NCBI GenBank assembly: GCA_022567055.1
Contig: JADFHU010000110.1
Location: 1 to 11,194, forward strand
Direction of reading: 5' to 3'
DNA length: 11,194 nt
DNA from: Planctomycetota bacterium
GTDB taxonomy: Bacteria; Planctomycetota; Phycisphaerae; Sedimentisphaerales; Anaerobacaceae
The notes beneath the pieces are model-generated. The model was not told where the DNA came from, made no database searches, and saw nothing but the letters and a program-made list of their open reading frames with translations. The stretch's first letter is position 1; the number at the start of each line of letters is the position of its first letter. A program made the position numbers and the translations under genes. This document shows, piece by piece, positions 1 to 7,343 of the stretch.

Positions 1-11
1 CGGTGCGACGA

Positions 12-31
12 TCATTTTGCGTAGGGGCTCT
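12..31 (+). repeat. Short dispersed repeat, copy A1
   Basis: This 20-nt stretch, TCATTTTGCGTAGGGGCTCT, recurs at 7321-7340 with a single mismatch (G versus T at the 15th base), in the same orientation. Copy A1 lies about 170 nt upstream of the first gene; copy A2 touches the start of the glpD-like gene. A 19/20 match between two intergenic sites in 11 kb is not expected by chance. It could be the end of an insertion sequence, because some DDE-transposase elements have outer ends with a similar TTTTGC..AGG look, or it could be a recurring regulatory motif. Only 11 nt of upstream flank is visible here, so the rest of any element cannot be seen. Confidence 0.6.
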
Positions 32-173
32 TATTTCTGTGGCAAAATTAATGCTGTAACGTTGTTGAATTCCACCCTCAATCTGATGTTGAATAGGCAG
101 TCCGAAACCATGGAACGCCAAGTAAGGAACCGAAACTTTGGATCACGGTAGAGTTATCAGGTGATCGGGAAAG

Positions 174-187
174 GGTGTACGTACACC
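174..187. promoter_or_regulatory. Perfect 14-bp palindrome upstream of the EF-hand gene
   Basis: GGTGTACGTACACC is a perfect inverted repeat of 7+7 bases with no spacer, ending 15 nt before the chosen start codon at 203. Its position between a possible promoter and the ribosome binding site would suit a repressor operator. A 14-bp perfect palindrome is expected by chance less than about once in a window this size, so the statistical support is modest. No convincing -35/-10 pair was found upstream; TTGAAT at 65-70 and TTGAAT at 89-94 (18-nt spacing) is the best weak candidate. Confidence 0.25.
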
Positions 188-192
188 GGAAT

Positions 193-196
193 GGAG
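193..196 (+). promoter_or_regulatory. Shine-Dalgarno site that fixes the start at 203
   Basis: GGAG lies 6 nt before the ATG at 203. The in-frame ATGs at 161 and 191 have no comparable purine-rich site at a suitable distance. Starting at 203 also puts the arginine-rich n-region of a signal peptide at the very N-terminus. Confidence 0.6.
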
Positions 197-202
197 AAAA
201 GA

Positions 203-2149
203 ATGAGACGTTTGAATCGCTTTATGGTGTTGTTGTCGGTGGTGGGGATGGCCTCAGGCGTGTTGTTTGCGGAGGAAGACATCGGCACGGATTCTGAAGA
301 TGCCGTGCGGGTGCTTCGTCTCCTGGGGGGGAAGGGGGCGGCGGGCCTGTCGTCCACTACCATTACGCTCTACCGCTTGATCTTTAATCGCATCGATGAA
401 GATGGCGATGAGCGGGCCACGCGCGAGGAATATCTGGTGCAGGGCCAGTATATGAACGAACAGGCCCGGGCCGGTATTTTTTGGGCGAGTGACCGCGACG
501 GCGACCAAGTCGTGACGGCGCGGGAGTATGTAGAGAACCGGATCATCACCGATGAAGCCAAGGAGATCTTCGAGGGGCTAAAGGTGGATGACGGCAACAC
601 GGTGGACCGCGGCGAATTGGCGCAGGCCCTGCAGCAGGTGGATGGCGTGGACATTGACGCCATATTCGGCCAATTCGACACCAATGGCGACGGTCAGTGG
701 CAGATGATTGAGTACCTTCGGGTCTGGGGGGATCTGGCCCGTCAGGATAGTGATTGGGTCGATTCCAGCAAGGCCCATAGCGAAGGTCCCGCTGCGGCAT
801 CCCACGAGGCCATGGACGGCCCTCCTCTGGGTTTCGGGCCGGGCAGGGGCGGCCCTCGCGGTGGCTTTGGGTTCGGAATGATGGACATGACCGCGGCACA
901 ATTCCCCGGCCCGGACGAGGTGTTCAAACGTCTGGACCGTGACGGAGACGGCGTACTGACCATGGAGGAACGCAGGGAAGGATTTGCCCGTGGTGGTCGG
1001 CCCGGCGGCTTTGGCCCTCCCGGTGGTTTCGGCGGCTCGGGCGGACGCCCCGGCATGCTGTCGCGATCCGGATTGAAGGTGGGGGATGTCGTGGCGGATG
1101 TGCCCATCCATGACGCCAAGGGAGAGAAGATGCAGCTTCGCACGGTGTTCCAGCAGGACTATACCGTGCTGGTCTTTGGCTGTCTGACCTGTCCGGTATT
1201 CCTGCGTAGCTATCCGGGGGTGGAAGCCGCGGCACGCGATTATGCGGACAAAGACGTGCCGTTTTACTATGTGTACAAGACCCTGGCCCATCCGGAGAAC
1301 CACGGTTATGTAGATCCCCTGACCCTGGATGAGCGCCTGAAGCATATCGAAGAAGCACAATCGGTTTTAGGTACTGAGGTGACCTGGTTGTGCGACACCA
1401 TGAAGAACGAGGTTAAGCATGCCCTGGGCAATGCGCCCAACTCGGCCTTCATCTTGGACAAGGCCGGCGCCATCGTGCACATGCAGTCTTGGTTTGACGA
1501 AGAGGAATTGCGGTCTACCCTGGACGACCTGGTCGGCGTGCCCGAGCAGCGCACGTCTCATGGAGCCCTGCACCTGCCCGAGGTGCAACGGGTGGGGAAC
1601 GGTGAACGCGTCCTGCCTCGTCTCCAGGTCCCCTCGATCCTGGTCGCGGTACAGGTCACTCCCCAGCCGCCGCTTGAGGACCATTATGCCAAACTGCGTG
1701 CCGAAGTCACGCCGGAAGTCTTGTCTTCGGGTACGGGCATACTCTATCTCGGCTTCCATCTCGACCCCATCCTGGACGTGCACTGGAACAACCTGACTGA
1801 GCCGCTTCGTGTGACCCTTGCCGCACCAGAAGGTGTGACCGTTACGCCGGCCACCCAGGTCGCGCCCAAGGTCGACGTCGAGACCGATACCACCCCGCGC
1901 GAGTTTCTGGTTGACCTTCGCAATGCCAAGGCGGGAAGCACGCTCACGGTGGATGTCCACTACTTTGCATGTAGCGATTCGGCCGGCTGGTGCCGTGAAA
2001 TGAAGCAGCGCTATATCGTCGGCCTGGAACGGGACGACGATATGGGTCGTGTCATAGGGCGTAGATTTACGCCCGGGGGAGGACGATGGGAGATGGGGCG
2101 GCGGCCTGGTGGAGGATTCGGCGGGTTCGGCGGCTCGCCCTCCAGATAG
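203..2149 (+). CDS. Secreted EF-hand protein with deiodinase-like thioredoxin domain
   Basis: The product (648 aa from the ATG at 203) begins with a signal peptide, basic MRRLNR then a hydrophobic core, with likely cleavage after Ala23 (LFA/EE). Four EF-hand-like DxDxDG loops start near residues 65, 97, 159 and 245. Gly/Arg-rich linkers lie around 208-230 and 265-285, and a Gly-rich tail ends the protein. Residues 290-445 resemble the iodothyronine deiodinase family within the thioredoxin fold: VFGCLTCPVF corresponds to the FGSCTUPxF active site, and AHPENHG (His363) to its EAHPSDG motif. Cysteine (Cys330) replaces selenocysteine, and Cys327 makes a CxxC pair. Residues 497-610 resemble the DsbD N-terminal domain, with Cys590 and Cys597 in a GWC-type motif. 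A calcium-modulated extracytoplasmic thiol oxidoreductase or peroxiredoxin-like role is inferred; substrate is unknown. The reading frame is intact. Domain calls come from motifs only. Confidence 0.85.
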   Translation: MRRLNRFMVLLSVVGMASGVLFAEEDIGTDSEDAVRVLRLLGGKGAAGLSSTTITLYRLIFNRIDEDGDERATREEYLVQGQYMNEQARAGIFWASDRDGDQVVTAREYVENRIITDEAKEIFEGLKVDDGNTVDRGELAQALQQVDGVDIDAIFGQFDTNGDGQWQMIEYLRVWGDLARQDSDWVDSSKAHSEGPAAASHEAMDGPPLGFGPGRGGPRGGFGFGMMDMTAAQFPGPDEVFKRLDRDGDGVLTMEERREGFARGGRPGGFGPPGGFGGSGGRPGMLSRSGLKVGDVVADVPIHDAKGEKMQLRTVFQQDYTVLVFGCLTCPVFLRSYPGVEAAARDYADKDVPFYYVYKTLAHPENHGYVDPLTLDERLKHIEEAQSVLGTEVTWLCDTMKNEVKHALGNAPNSAFILDKAGAIVHMQSWFDEEELRSTLDDLVGVPEQRTSHGALHLPEVQRVGNGERVLPRLQVPSILVAVQVTPQPPLEDHYAKLRAEVTPEVLSSGTGILYLGFHLDPILDVHWNNLTEPLRVTLAAPEGVTVTPATQVAPKVDVETDTTPREFLVDLRNAKAGSTLTVDVHYFACSDSAGWCREMKQRYIVGLERDDDMGRVIGRRFTPGGGRWEMGRRPGGGFGGFGGSPSR

Positions 2150-2207
2150 GGCGGACAATAGAGCATAAGGCACTGAACAAAAGAAAAAGAACCAAAATTG
2201 GGAGGTC

Positions 2208-2236
2208 GTGCCGCGTAACAAACACCTGCGTGGCAC
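2208..2236 (+). terminator. Hairpin after the EF-hand gene, possible terminator
   Basis: GTGCCGCG at 2208-2215 can pair with CGTGGCAC at 2229-2236 (8 bp including one G-T), with a 13-nt loop. It lies about 60 nt after the stop of the upstream gene and before the promoter of the next. There is no T-tract after the right arm, so it is not a standard rho-independent terminator; it may end transcription weakly or only stabilise the 3' end. Confidence 0.3.
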
Positions 2237-2250
2237 GTGCAACGGACCAA

Positions 2251-2279
2251 TGGACGGACTAGGCACTTTAAGGTATAAT
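2251..2279 (+). promoter_or_regulatory. Sigma70-like promoter for the 1546-aa gene
   Basis: A perfect -10 hexamer TATAAT (2274-2279) sits 17 nt after TGGACG (2251-2256), which matches 4 of 6 bases of the TTGACA -35 consensus. Transcription would start near 2286, giving a leader of about 40 nt before the ATG at 2325. A GAGG ribosome binding site is at 2311-2314. This suggests the large gene is transcribed independently of the EF-hand gene. Planctomycete promoters often depart from the E. coli consensus, so the match is suggestive only. Confidence 0.55.
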
Positions 2280-2324
2280 CGATAGGGTCAATGGCATACC
2301 TTTTCCCATTGAGGATACTACGAA

Positions 2325-5300
2325 ATGAATGCGAAGTTCTGTACATTATTGGTCTTGGTTGGATGGGGATTCAGTAGCTCGACTTCGTTTGCTGACGAGT
2401 TCGAGTTGCACAACTTCAAATCGATTCAACTCACCGACACTTACTATTCCGAAGGCGTCAACATTGGTGACATCGATCATGATGGCATTATTGACGTTGT
2501 TCACGGTCCCTATTGGTTTCAGGGGCCTGACTACAAAATCAAGCACGAAATCTATCGCCCCTTGGCTCAGCCTCGACAGAAATACGCCGACAATTTTTTC
2601 TCATGGGTTTACGATTTTGACGGCGATGGTTGGAACGACGTTTTTGTAGTAGGTTTTCCGGGCACGCCTGCCCATGTATACGAGAATCCGGCCAACTCCG
2701 GATTCGATGCGCATTGGAAAAAGCACGAAGTATTCGATTGGGTTTCTAACGAGGCGCCGCACTTCGTAAACCTGGTTGGAGATGAACGTCCTGAACTGGT
2801 TTGCACGCGAGACGGCTATTTTGGTTACGCCACAATTGACTGGAAGAACCCATTCAGAAAGTGGTCATTTCACATAGTGTCCGAGCAGACCGCCCCGAAA
2901 CGTTTTGGTCATGGATTGGGAGTCGGCGATGTCGATGGTGACGGTCGTTTGGACCTTATCACAAAGGTGGGTTGGTTTCAGCAACCGGAATCGGTGCAGA
3001 GTGATCCTCAATGGGATTTTCATCCTGTCAAGTTTGCCGCCGCCGGTGGTGCAGAAATGCACGTCTACGACGTCGACGGTGACGGCGATAACGATATCAT
3101 CACAAGCCTGGCCGCACATGAATTCGGACTGGCGTGGCACGAACAATACCAAGACGGAGATGAAATCGCCTTTCGCGAACATCTGATCATGGGGCGAACG
3201 CCAGAGGAAAACCGGTACGGTGTTGTGTTCACTGAATTGCACACCGTCCAATTAGCCGACATCGATGGCGACGGCCTAAAAGATATCGTGACCGGCAAGA
3301 CGTATTGGTCCCATCACATGAAAAGCTCCATGTGGGATGCCGGTGCCGTGGTGTATTGGTTCAAGCTGGTCCGTAACAAAGACGGTATTGACTGGATTCC
3401 CTACAAAATCAATGGCGAGGCTGGCGTTGGGCGGCAGGTTATTGTAGGGGACGTCAACGCAGACCAACTGCCCGACATCATTGTTGGAGGCATGAAAGGA
3501 TCGCACGTTCTGATCCATGAAAAAGAATCCGTCGACGAGCAGGTTTGGCGCTCCCGACAACCCAAGCCAATCGTGCCACTGAAATCGGGGTTGTCGCCCG
3601 AAGCGGCCGCCGCACACATGACCACACTTGACGGTTTTCGAGTCCAACTGGCCGCGGGGGAACCACAGGTGCATCAGCCCATCGCTTTCACCATTGATGA
3701 ACGGGGTCGGCTTTGGGTCGCCGAGGCCTACAACTATCCCTTGCGTGCCGCCGAGGGTCAAGGCAAAGACAAGATCGTCATCCTTGAAGATACCAATCAA
3801 GATGGAACGCTCGATTCCCGCAAAGTGTTCATTGAAGGACTGAACCTGGTCAGTGGTTTGGAAGTCGGCTTTGGCGGTGTCTGGGTCGGTGCAGCACCCT
3901 ATCTCATGTTTATACCAGACGAAAACGGCGATGACGTTCCGGATGAGGAACCGCGGATTCTGTTAGACGGGTTTGGTTATGAGGATACGCACGAAACCCT
4001 GAATTCATTCATTTGGGGTCCCGATGGATGGCTATACGGATGTCACGGCGTTTTCACTCATTCGCGGGTGGGTCGTCCTGGCACGCCCGACAACCAACGA
4101 ACGCCCATGAACGCCGGCGTTTGGCGCTACCATCCAACGAAACACGAATTTGAAGTCTTTGCCTGGGGAACCAGCAATCCATGGGGCGTCGACTTCAATG
4201 ATTACGGACAGGCATTTATCACCGCATGCGTGATCCCGCATCTTTGGCACATGATCCAAGGCGGCAGTTATCACCGACAGGGAGGCAGACACTTTAACCC
4301 CTATTTGTTTAACGACATCAAGACCATCGCAGATCATACGCATTTCGTCGGCAACATCAGAGACCACGCCTGGTGGGGGGGGCGCGAACCAATGGCCCCC
4401 ACGAATACACTACAGGCGGGCGGTGGTCATGCTCATTGTGGAGCCATGGTTTATCTGGGCGACAATTGGCCGGATCGCTATCGTAATCAGATTTTTATGA
4501 ACAACATTCATGGGAACCGAGTCAATGTCGATTTTTTGGACCGTCGTGATTCGGGATATATCGGTCGACACGGAGAAGACATTTTGCTGGCCAATGACCA
4601 GTGGTACCGCGGGATCAATCTCAAGTACGGACCGAACGGCTCGGTATACCTAACCGACTGGTACGATCGCAACGCTTGCCACCGGAGAGACCCTACCATC
4701 TGGGACCGAAGCAACGGTCGTATTTTCAACTTGGCATATGGGAATCCGAAGACCGTTTCCGTTGACCTTGCACAATTGACGGACGCCGAACTCGTCAAGA
4801 TGCAGCTTCACGAAAACGACTGGTATGTGCGAATGGCGCGGCGTTTGTTACAACACCGGGCGGCAGTGGATCGGTTGGATGCCGAAACGCGGCCCGCGCT
4901 GGTCAAGATTTTTCGTGACCATCCCGATGTCACGCGCAAGCTGCGCGCGTTGTGGGCGTTGCACGTGATTGGCGGCTTAACCGACGATTTTCGAATCGCC
5001 TTGCTGAACCATGCCAACGAGTTTGTCCGTGCATGGGCAGTCCAATTTGAATTAGAGGACCACACTGCGAGCCATTCGTTTGTTAACCTCATGACAGAGA
5101 TGGCCAAATCCGATCCATCACCGGTCGTGCGGCTGTATTTGGCGTCGGCGGCAATCCGCCTCCCCACCTCGCAGCGCTGGCCGTTGGTCGAAGCGCTCGC
5201 TCGGCATGGCGAGGATGCATCTGATCACAACCTGCCTCTCATGTACTGGTACGCCACTGAACCGCTAGTCACGCGGGATGCAAGTCGTGCGTTGGCATTG

Positions 5301-6965
5301 GCGAAAAGGTCGGAAATTCCTTTGCTGACTCAATACGTCATTCGGCGGGCAGCATCCGACAAAGCCGGGCTAGAATCGGTTGTCGCGTCGATCGCCGAGA
5401 CTGACGATGCGAGATCGAAAATGCTCTATTTGGACGAAATGCTCCACGCGTTTGAGGGCCGCGCGAACATTCCAGTTCCTGCGTCTTGGGCAATGGCGTA
5501 CAAATCTCTGGCAGCAAATGAAAAAAAAGAGGTGCGGGACCGAGCGGATCAAGTCGCAGTTATTTTGGGGGATGCCCGCGTCTATCCCAAATTCCGAACA
5601 TTGTTAGTGAATGGCAATTCGCCGATCGAAGAACGCCAGCAGGCCCTCGATGTCCTCGTTCGCGGTCGTGACCAAGACGCCGCGGCCTCATTTCAAAAAG
5701 TACTCAGCGAACCAGCGCTTCGCGGTCCTGCTATTCGTGCGCTGTCACGTCTGGCCGACTCGCGTACAACGACCGCAATCCTCGGCATTTACGACCGGCT
5801 AACCGACAACGAAAAAAGAGATGCTATTGCGACGTTGGCGTCTCGACCTTCCTATGCGAGGGAGCTGCTTGACTCGATTGAATCGGGCCAAATACCAGGC
5901 ACGGATCTGCACGCATATCATGTCCGACAACTATTCCAGTTTGGCGACGAAGAACTCAACAGACGTATCAACGAAGTGTGGGGAGAGGTCCGCGAAACAT
6001 CACAAGACACCAAAGCTGCAATCGCGCGCTACGCATCGAAGCTTGGACGCAACGTCTTGGCCAGAGCCGATGTCGCAAATGGTCGGCGACTATACGACGG
6101 GGCGTGTGCTTCATGCCACACACTGTTCGGTGAAGGCGGCAAGGTAGGCCCGGATATCACCGGCTCCGACCGCGCCAACCTGGGTTACATCCTGGAAAAC
6201 CTTCTCGCCCCAAGTGCCGTTCTCGGAAAAGAGTATCGCATGACTGTCATCTTTACCATGGACGGTCGGGTCATTTCCGGTGTCATCCAACAAGAAACCG
6301 ACAGCGCCGTGACGCTGCGAACCATCAACGATACCGTCGTCGTGGCAAAGGACGACATCGAAGAACGACGGCTTTCTGACTTGTCGGTGATGCCCGAAGG
6401 CCAACTCGATCTATTGAAGCCCGCTGAAGTTCGTGACCTGATCGCCTACTTGGCGAGTCCGTCCCAGGTGGCACCTCGAGGACCGCGGGCACCGATTGAT
6501 CCGAAAACCAATCGTGTGGCAGGCGCTATCGAGGGTGAGTCAATGAAAATCGTCTGGAAAAGTGCCGGCAACGCACGAAATCAAAAAATGGACGGTTTTG
6601 CCAAGGACCGTTGGAGCGGCGGCGATCATCTTTTTTGGTCGGGCGGGAAATCTGGAGAGATTCTCGAATTGGCCATCGATGTCGAAACAACCGGCGTTTA
6701 CGACGTCGAAATTGTGTTGACCAAAGCCCGCGACTACGGCATTGTTCAGCTCAAACTCGACGGCGAAATCCTGGGAAGCTCGATCGACTTGTACAACGCG
6801 CCGGACGTGATCACGACAGGTGTCCTGACGTTTCCCGAGCGCAAGTTGAACAGGGGAAGCCATAAACTGCAAGTCGAAATCGTGGGCGCCCACCCCAAGG
6901 CCGTTAAGGCGTTTATGTTCGGACTGGATTACGTCAGGTTGTTGCCGTCTCAAACGACAGAATAG
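2325..6965 (+). CDS. Giant secreted FG-GAP/dehydrogenase-propeller/HEAT/cytochrome c protein
   Basis: This 1546-aa protein starts with a signal peptide (cleavage likely at SFA/DE, near residue 24). Residues about 40-410 hold six FG-GAP/VCBS-type loops (DxDxDGxxD-like, starting at 49, 97, 202, 249, 312 and 376), which predicts a calcium-binding beta-propeller. Residues about 425-805 match the soluble-glucose-dehydrogenase-like propeller of the Pirellula/Verrucomicrobium membrane-bound dehydrogenase family. Residues 805-1240 are helical HEAT-like repeats. Residues 1248-1377 form the associated heme domain, with CASCH (1261-1265) as the covalent c-heme site and SVMPEG (Met1356) as probable axial ligand. 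Residues 1400-1540 look like a beta-sandwich, carbohydrate-binding-type module. The family is found in planctomycetes, often beside polysaccharide-degradation genes; an exported sugar-oxidising role with electron transfer through heme is inferred and not proven. The frame is intact throughout. Confidence 0.9.
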   Translation: MNAKFCTLLVLVGWGFSSSTSFADEFELHNFKSIQLTDTYYSEGVNIGDIDHDGIIDVVHGPYWFQGPDYKIKHEIYRPLAQPRQKYADNFFSWVYDFDGDGWNDVFVVGFPGTPAHVYENPANSGFDAHWKKHEVFDWVSNEAPHFVNLVGDERPELVCTRDGYFGYATIDWKNPFRKWSFHIVSEQTAPKRFGHGLGVGDVDGDGRLDLITKVGWFQQPESVQSDPQWDFHPVKFAAAGGAEMHVYDVDGDGDNDIITSLAAHEFGLAWHEQYQDGDEIAFREHLIMGRTPEENRYGVVFTELHTVQLADIDGDGLKDIVTGKTYWSHHMKSSMWDAGAVVYWFKLVRNKDGIDWIPYKINGEAGVGRQVIVGDVNADQLPDIIVGGMKGSHVLIHEKESVDEQVWRSRQPKPIVPLKSGLSPEAAAAHMTTLDGFRVQLAAGEPQVHQPIAFTIDERGRLWVAEAYNYPLRAAEGQGKDKIVILEDTNQDGTLDSRKVFIEGLNLVSGLEVGFGGVWVGAAPYLMFIPDENGDDVPDEEPRILLDGFGYEDTHETLNSFIWGPDGWLYGCHGVFTHSRVGRPGTPDNQRTPMNAGVWRYHPTKHEFEVFAWGTSNPWGVDFNDYGQAFITACVIPHLWHMIQGGSYHRQGGRHFNPYLFNDIKTIADHTHFVGNIRDHAWWGGREPMAPTNTLQAGGGHAHCGAMVYLGDNWPDRYRNQIFMNNIHGNRVNVDFLDRRDSGYIGRHGEDILLANDQWYRGINLKYGPNGSVYLTDWYDRNACHRRDPTIWDRSNGRIFNLAYGNPKTVSVDLAQLTDAELVKMQLHENDWYVRMARRLLQHRAAVDRLDAETRPALVKIFRDHPDVTRKLRALWALHVIGGLTDDFRIALLNHANEFVRAWAVQFELEDHTASHSFVNLMTEMAKSDPSPVVRLYLASAAIRLPTSQRWPLVEALARHGEDASDHNLPLMYWYATEPLVTRDASRALALAKRSEIPLLTQYVIRRAASDKAGLESVVASIAETDDARSKMLYLDEMLHAFEGRANIPVPASWAMAYKSLAANEKKEVRDRADQVAVILGDARVYPKFRTLLVNGNSPIEERQQALDVLVRGRDQDAAASFQKVLSEPALRGPAIRALSRLADSRTTTAILGIYDRLTDNEKRDAIATLASRPSYARELLDSIESGQIPGTDLHAYHVRQLFQFGDEELNRRINEVWGEVRETSQDTKAAIARYASKLGRNVLARADVANGRRLYDGACASCHTLFGEGGKVGPDITGSDRANLGYILENLLAPSAVLGKEYRMTVIFTMDGRVISGVIQQETDSAVTLRTINDTVVVAKDDIEERRLSDLSVMPEGQLDLLKPAEVRDLIAYLASPSQVAPRGPRAPIDPKTNRVAGAIEGESMKIVWKSAGNARNQKMDGFAKDRWSGGDHLFWSGGKSGEILELAIDVETTGVYDVEIVLTKARDYGIVQLKLDGEILGSSIDLYNAPDVITTGVLTFPERKLNRGSHKLQVEIVGAHPKAVKAFMFGLDYVRLLPSQTTE

Positions 6966-6974
6966 AGGCACTTT

Positions 6975-7148
6975 CTCTGTCACGATCCCATCTTGCCGTT
7001 CCCTCAGTCGGCCAATTTGTGGTAGGACCTCAGCAGGCCGCTCAGGCGTGCGATTCTGAGACCCATCGTATTATTCAGCGAACAGCTTTCGATACCATCT
7101 GAGGACCGTGTCCGGCGTAAACAGCTCAGACCATTGAGGCGTGCTGGC
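6975..7148 (-). pseudogene. Decayed transposase/integrase fragment
   Basis: Read on the minus strand, one frame gives about 58 codons containing ELFTPDTVLRWYRKL, then an in-frame TAA at 7071-7073, then YDGSQNRTPERP. This matches a conserved stretch of integrase-core (rve-type) transposases common in planctomycetes and other bacteria, where the pattern is roughly 'FTPDTVLRWYRKLIAKKYDGS..R.PGRP', just before the catalytic core. The stop falls where the family usually has lysine, consistent with an AAA-to-TAA change. No start codon, catalytic D-D-E region or remaining coding sequence is present, and another in-frame stop lies upstream at 7158-7160. It is a relic of an insertion sequence, not a functional gene. 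The family assignment is from motif memory; a protein search would settle which family. Confidence 0.75.
6991..7008 (-). repeat. Short dispersed repeat, copy B1
   Basis: TCTTGCCGTTCCCTCAGT on the plus strand matches 8990-9007 at 17 of 18 positions. It lies inside the decayed transposase fragment, in the codons for RLRERQD on the minus strand, about 25 nt after the stop of the giant gene. Copy B2 lies after the glpD-like gene in the same orientation. The two are most simply explained as leftovers of related insertion sequences. Confidence 0.55.
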
Positions 7149-7224
7149 ATGTTTTTTTTATTCAATTTGGTGCACGAATTTAAGAGTGCCTATCAAAATG
7201 AATCGTAGCACCGAAAACGAGCGT

Positions 7225-7300
7225 TTCTGCGACTGGCAAGGAAGGCGAAGCAGGCCGTCCGAGGACGGTCGATGGAGCCTGACGCCGTCCAGACGCAGAA
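7225..7300. repeat. Nested imperfect hairpin upstream of the glpD-like gene
   Basis: TTCTGCGACTGG (7225-7236) pairs with CCAGACGCAGAA (7289-7300) at 11 of 12 positions. Inside this, GGCG/CAGG segments (7244-7254) can pair with CCTG/CGCC (7278-7286), and CCGTCC-GA-GGACGG (7255-7268) forms an apical stem. The whole 76-nt region can therefore fold into a single long bulged hairpin. It ends 20 nt before repeat A2 and 43 nt before the gene start. It could be a subterminal structure of an insertion-sequence end or an RNA leader element; the sequence alone cannot decide. Confidence 0.45.
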
Positions 7301-7320
7301 TAAGCCGTTTGAATGCAGAG

Positions 7321-7340
7321 TCATTTTGCGTAGGTGCTCT
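7321..7340 (+). repeat. Short dispersed repeat, copy A2
   Basis: TCATTTTGCGTAGGTGCTCT matches copy A1 (12-31) at 19 of 20 bases. It ends 3 nt before the ATG of the glpD-like gene, so it occupies the ribosome-binding region (the only SD-like bases, TAGGTG at 7331-7336, lie within it). If the repeat is the end of a mobile element, that element abuts the gene and supplies its translation start signal. Confidence 0.6.
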
Positions 7341-7343
7341 AAG

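Noticed and set aside
40..55. Possible sigma54 promoter (TGGCA...TGCT)
   Set aside because: The GG and GC elements are one base too far apart and the -12 half is a poor match.
1181..1192. Selenocysteine in the deiodinase-like site
   Set aside because: Both cysteines in the motif are encoded by TGT; no in-frame TGA is present, so no recoding is needed.
578..1360. 260-codon open frame on the minus strand
   Set aside because: It is antisense to the same gene, including its Gly-rich linkers, and has no motif or ribosome binding site support.
1367..2266. 299-codon open frame on the minus strand
   Set aside because: It lies fully opposite the EF-hand/deiodinase-like gene, shows no recognisable domain, and is explained by the high GC content of the real gene.
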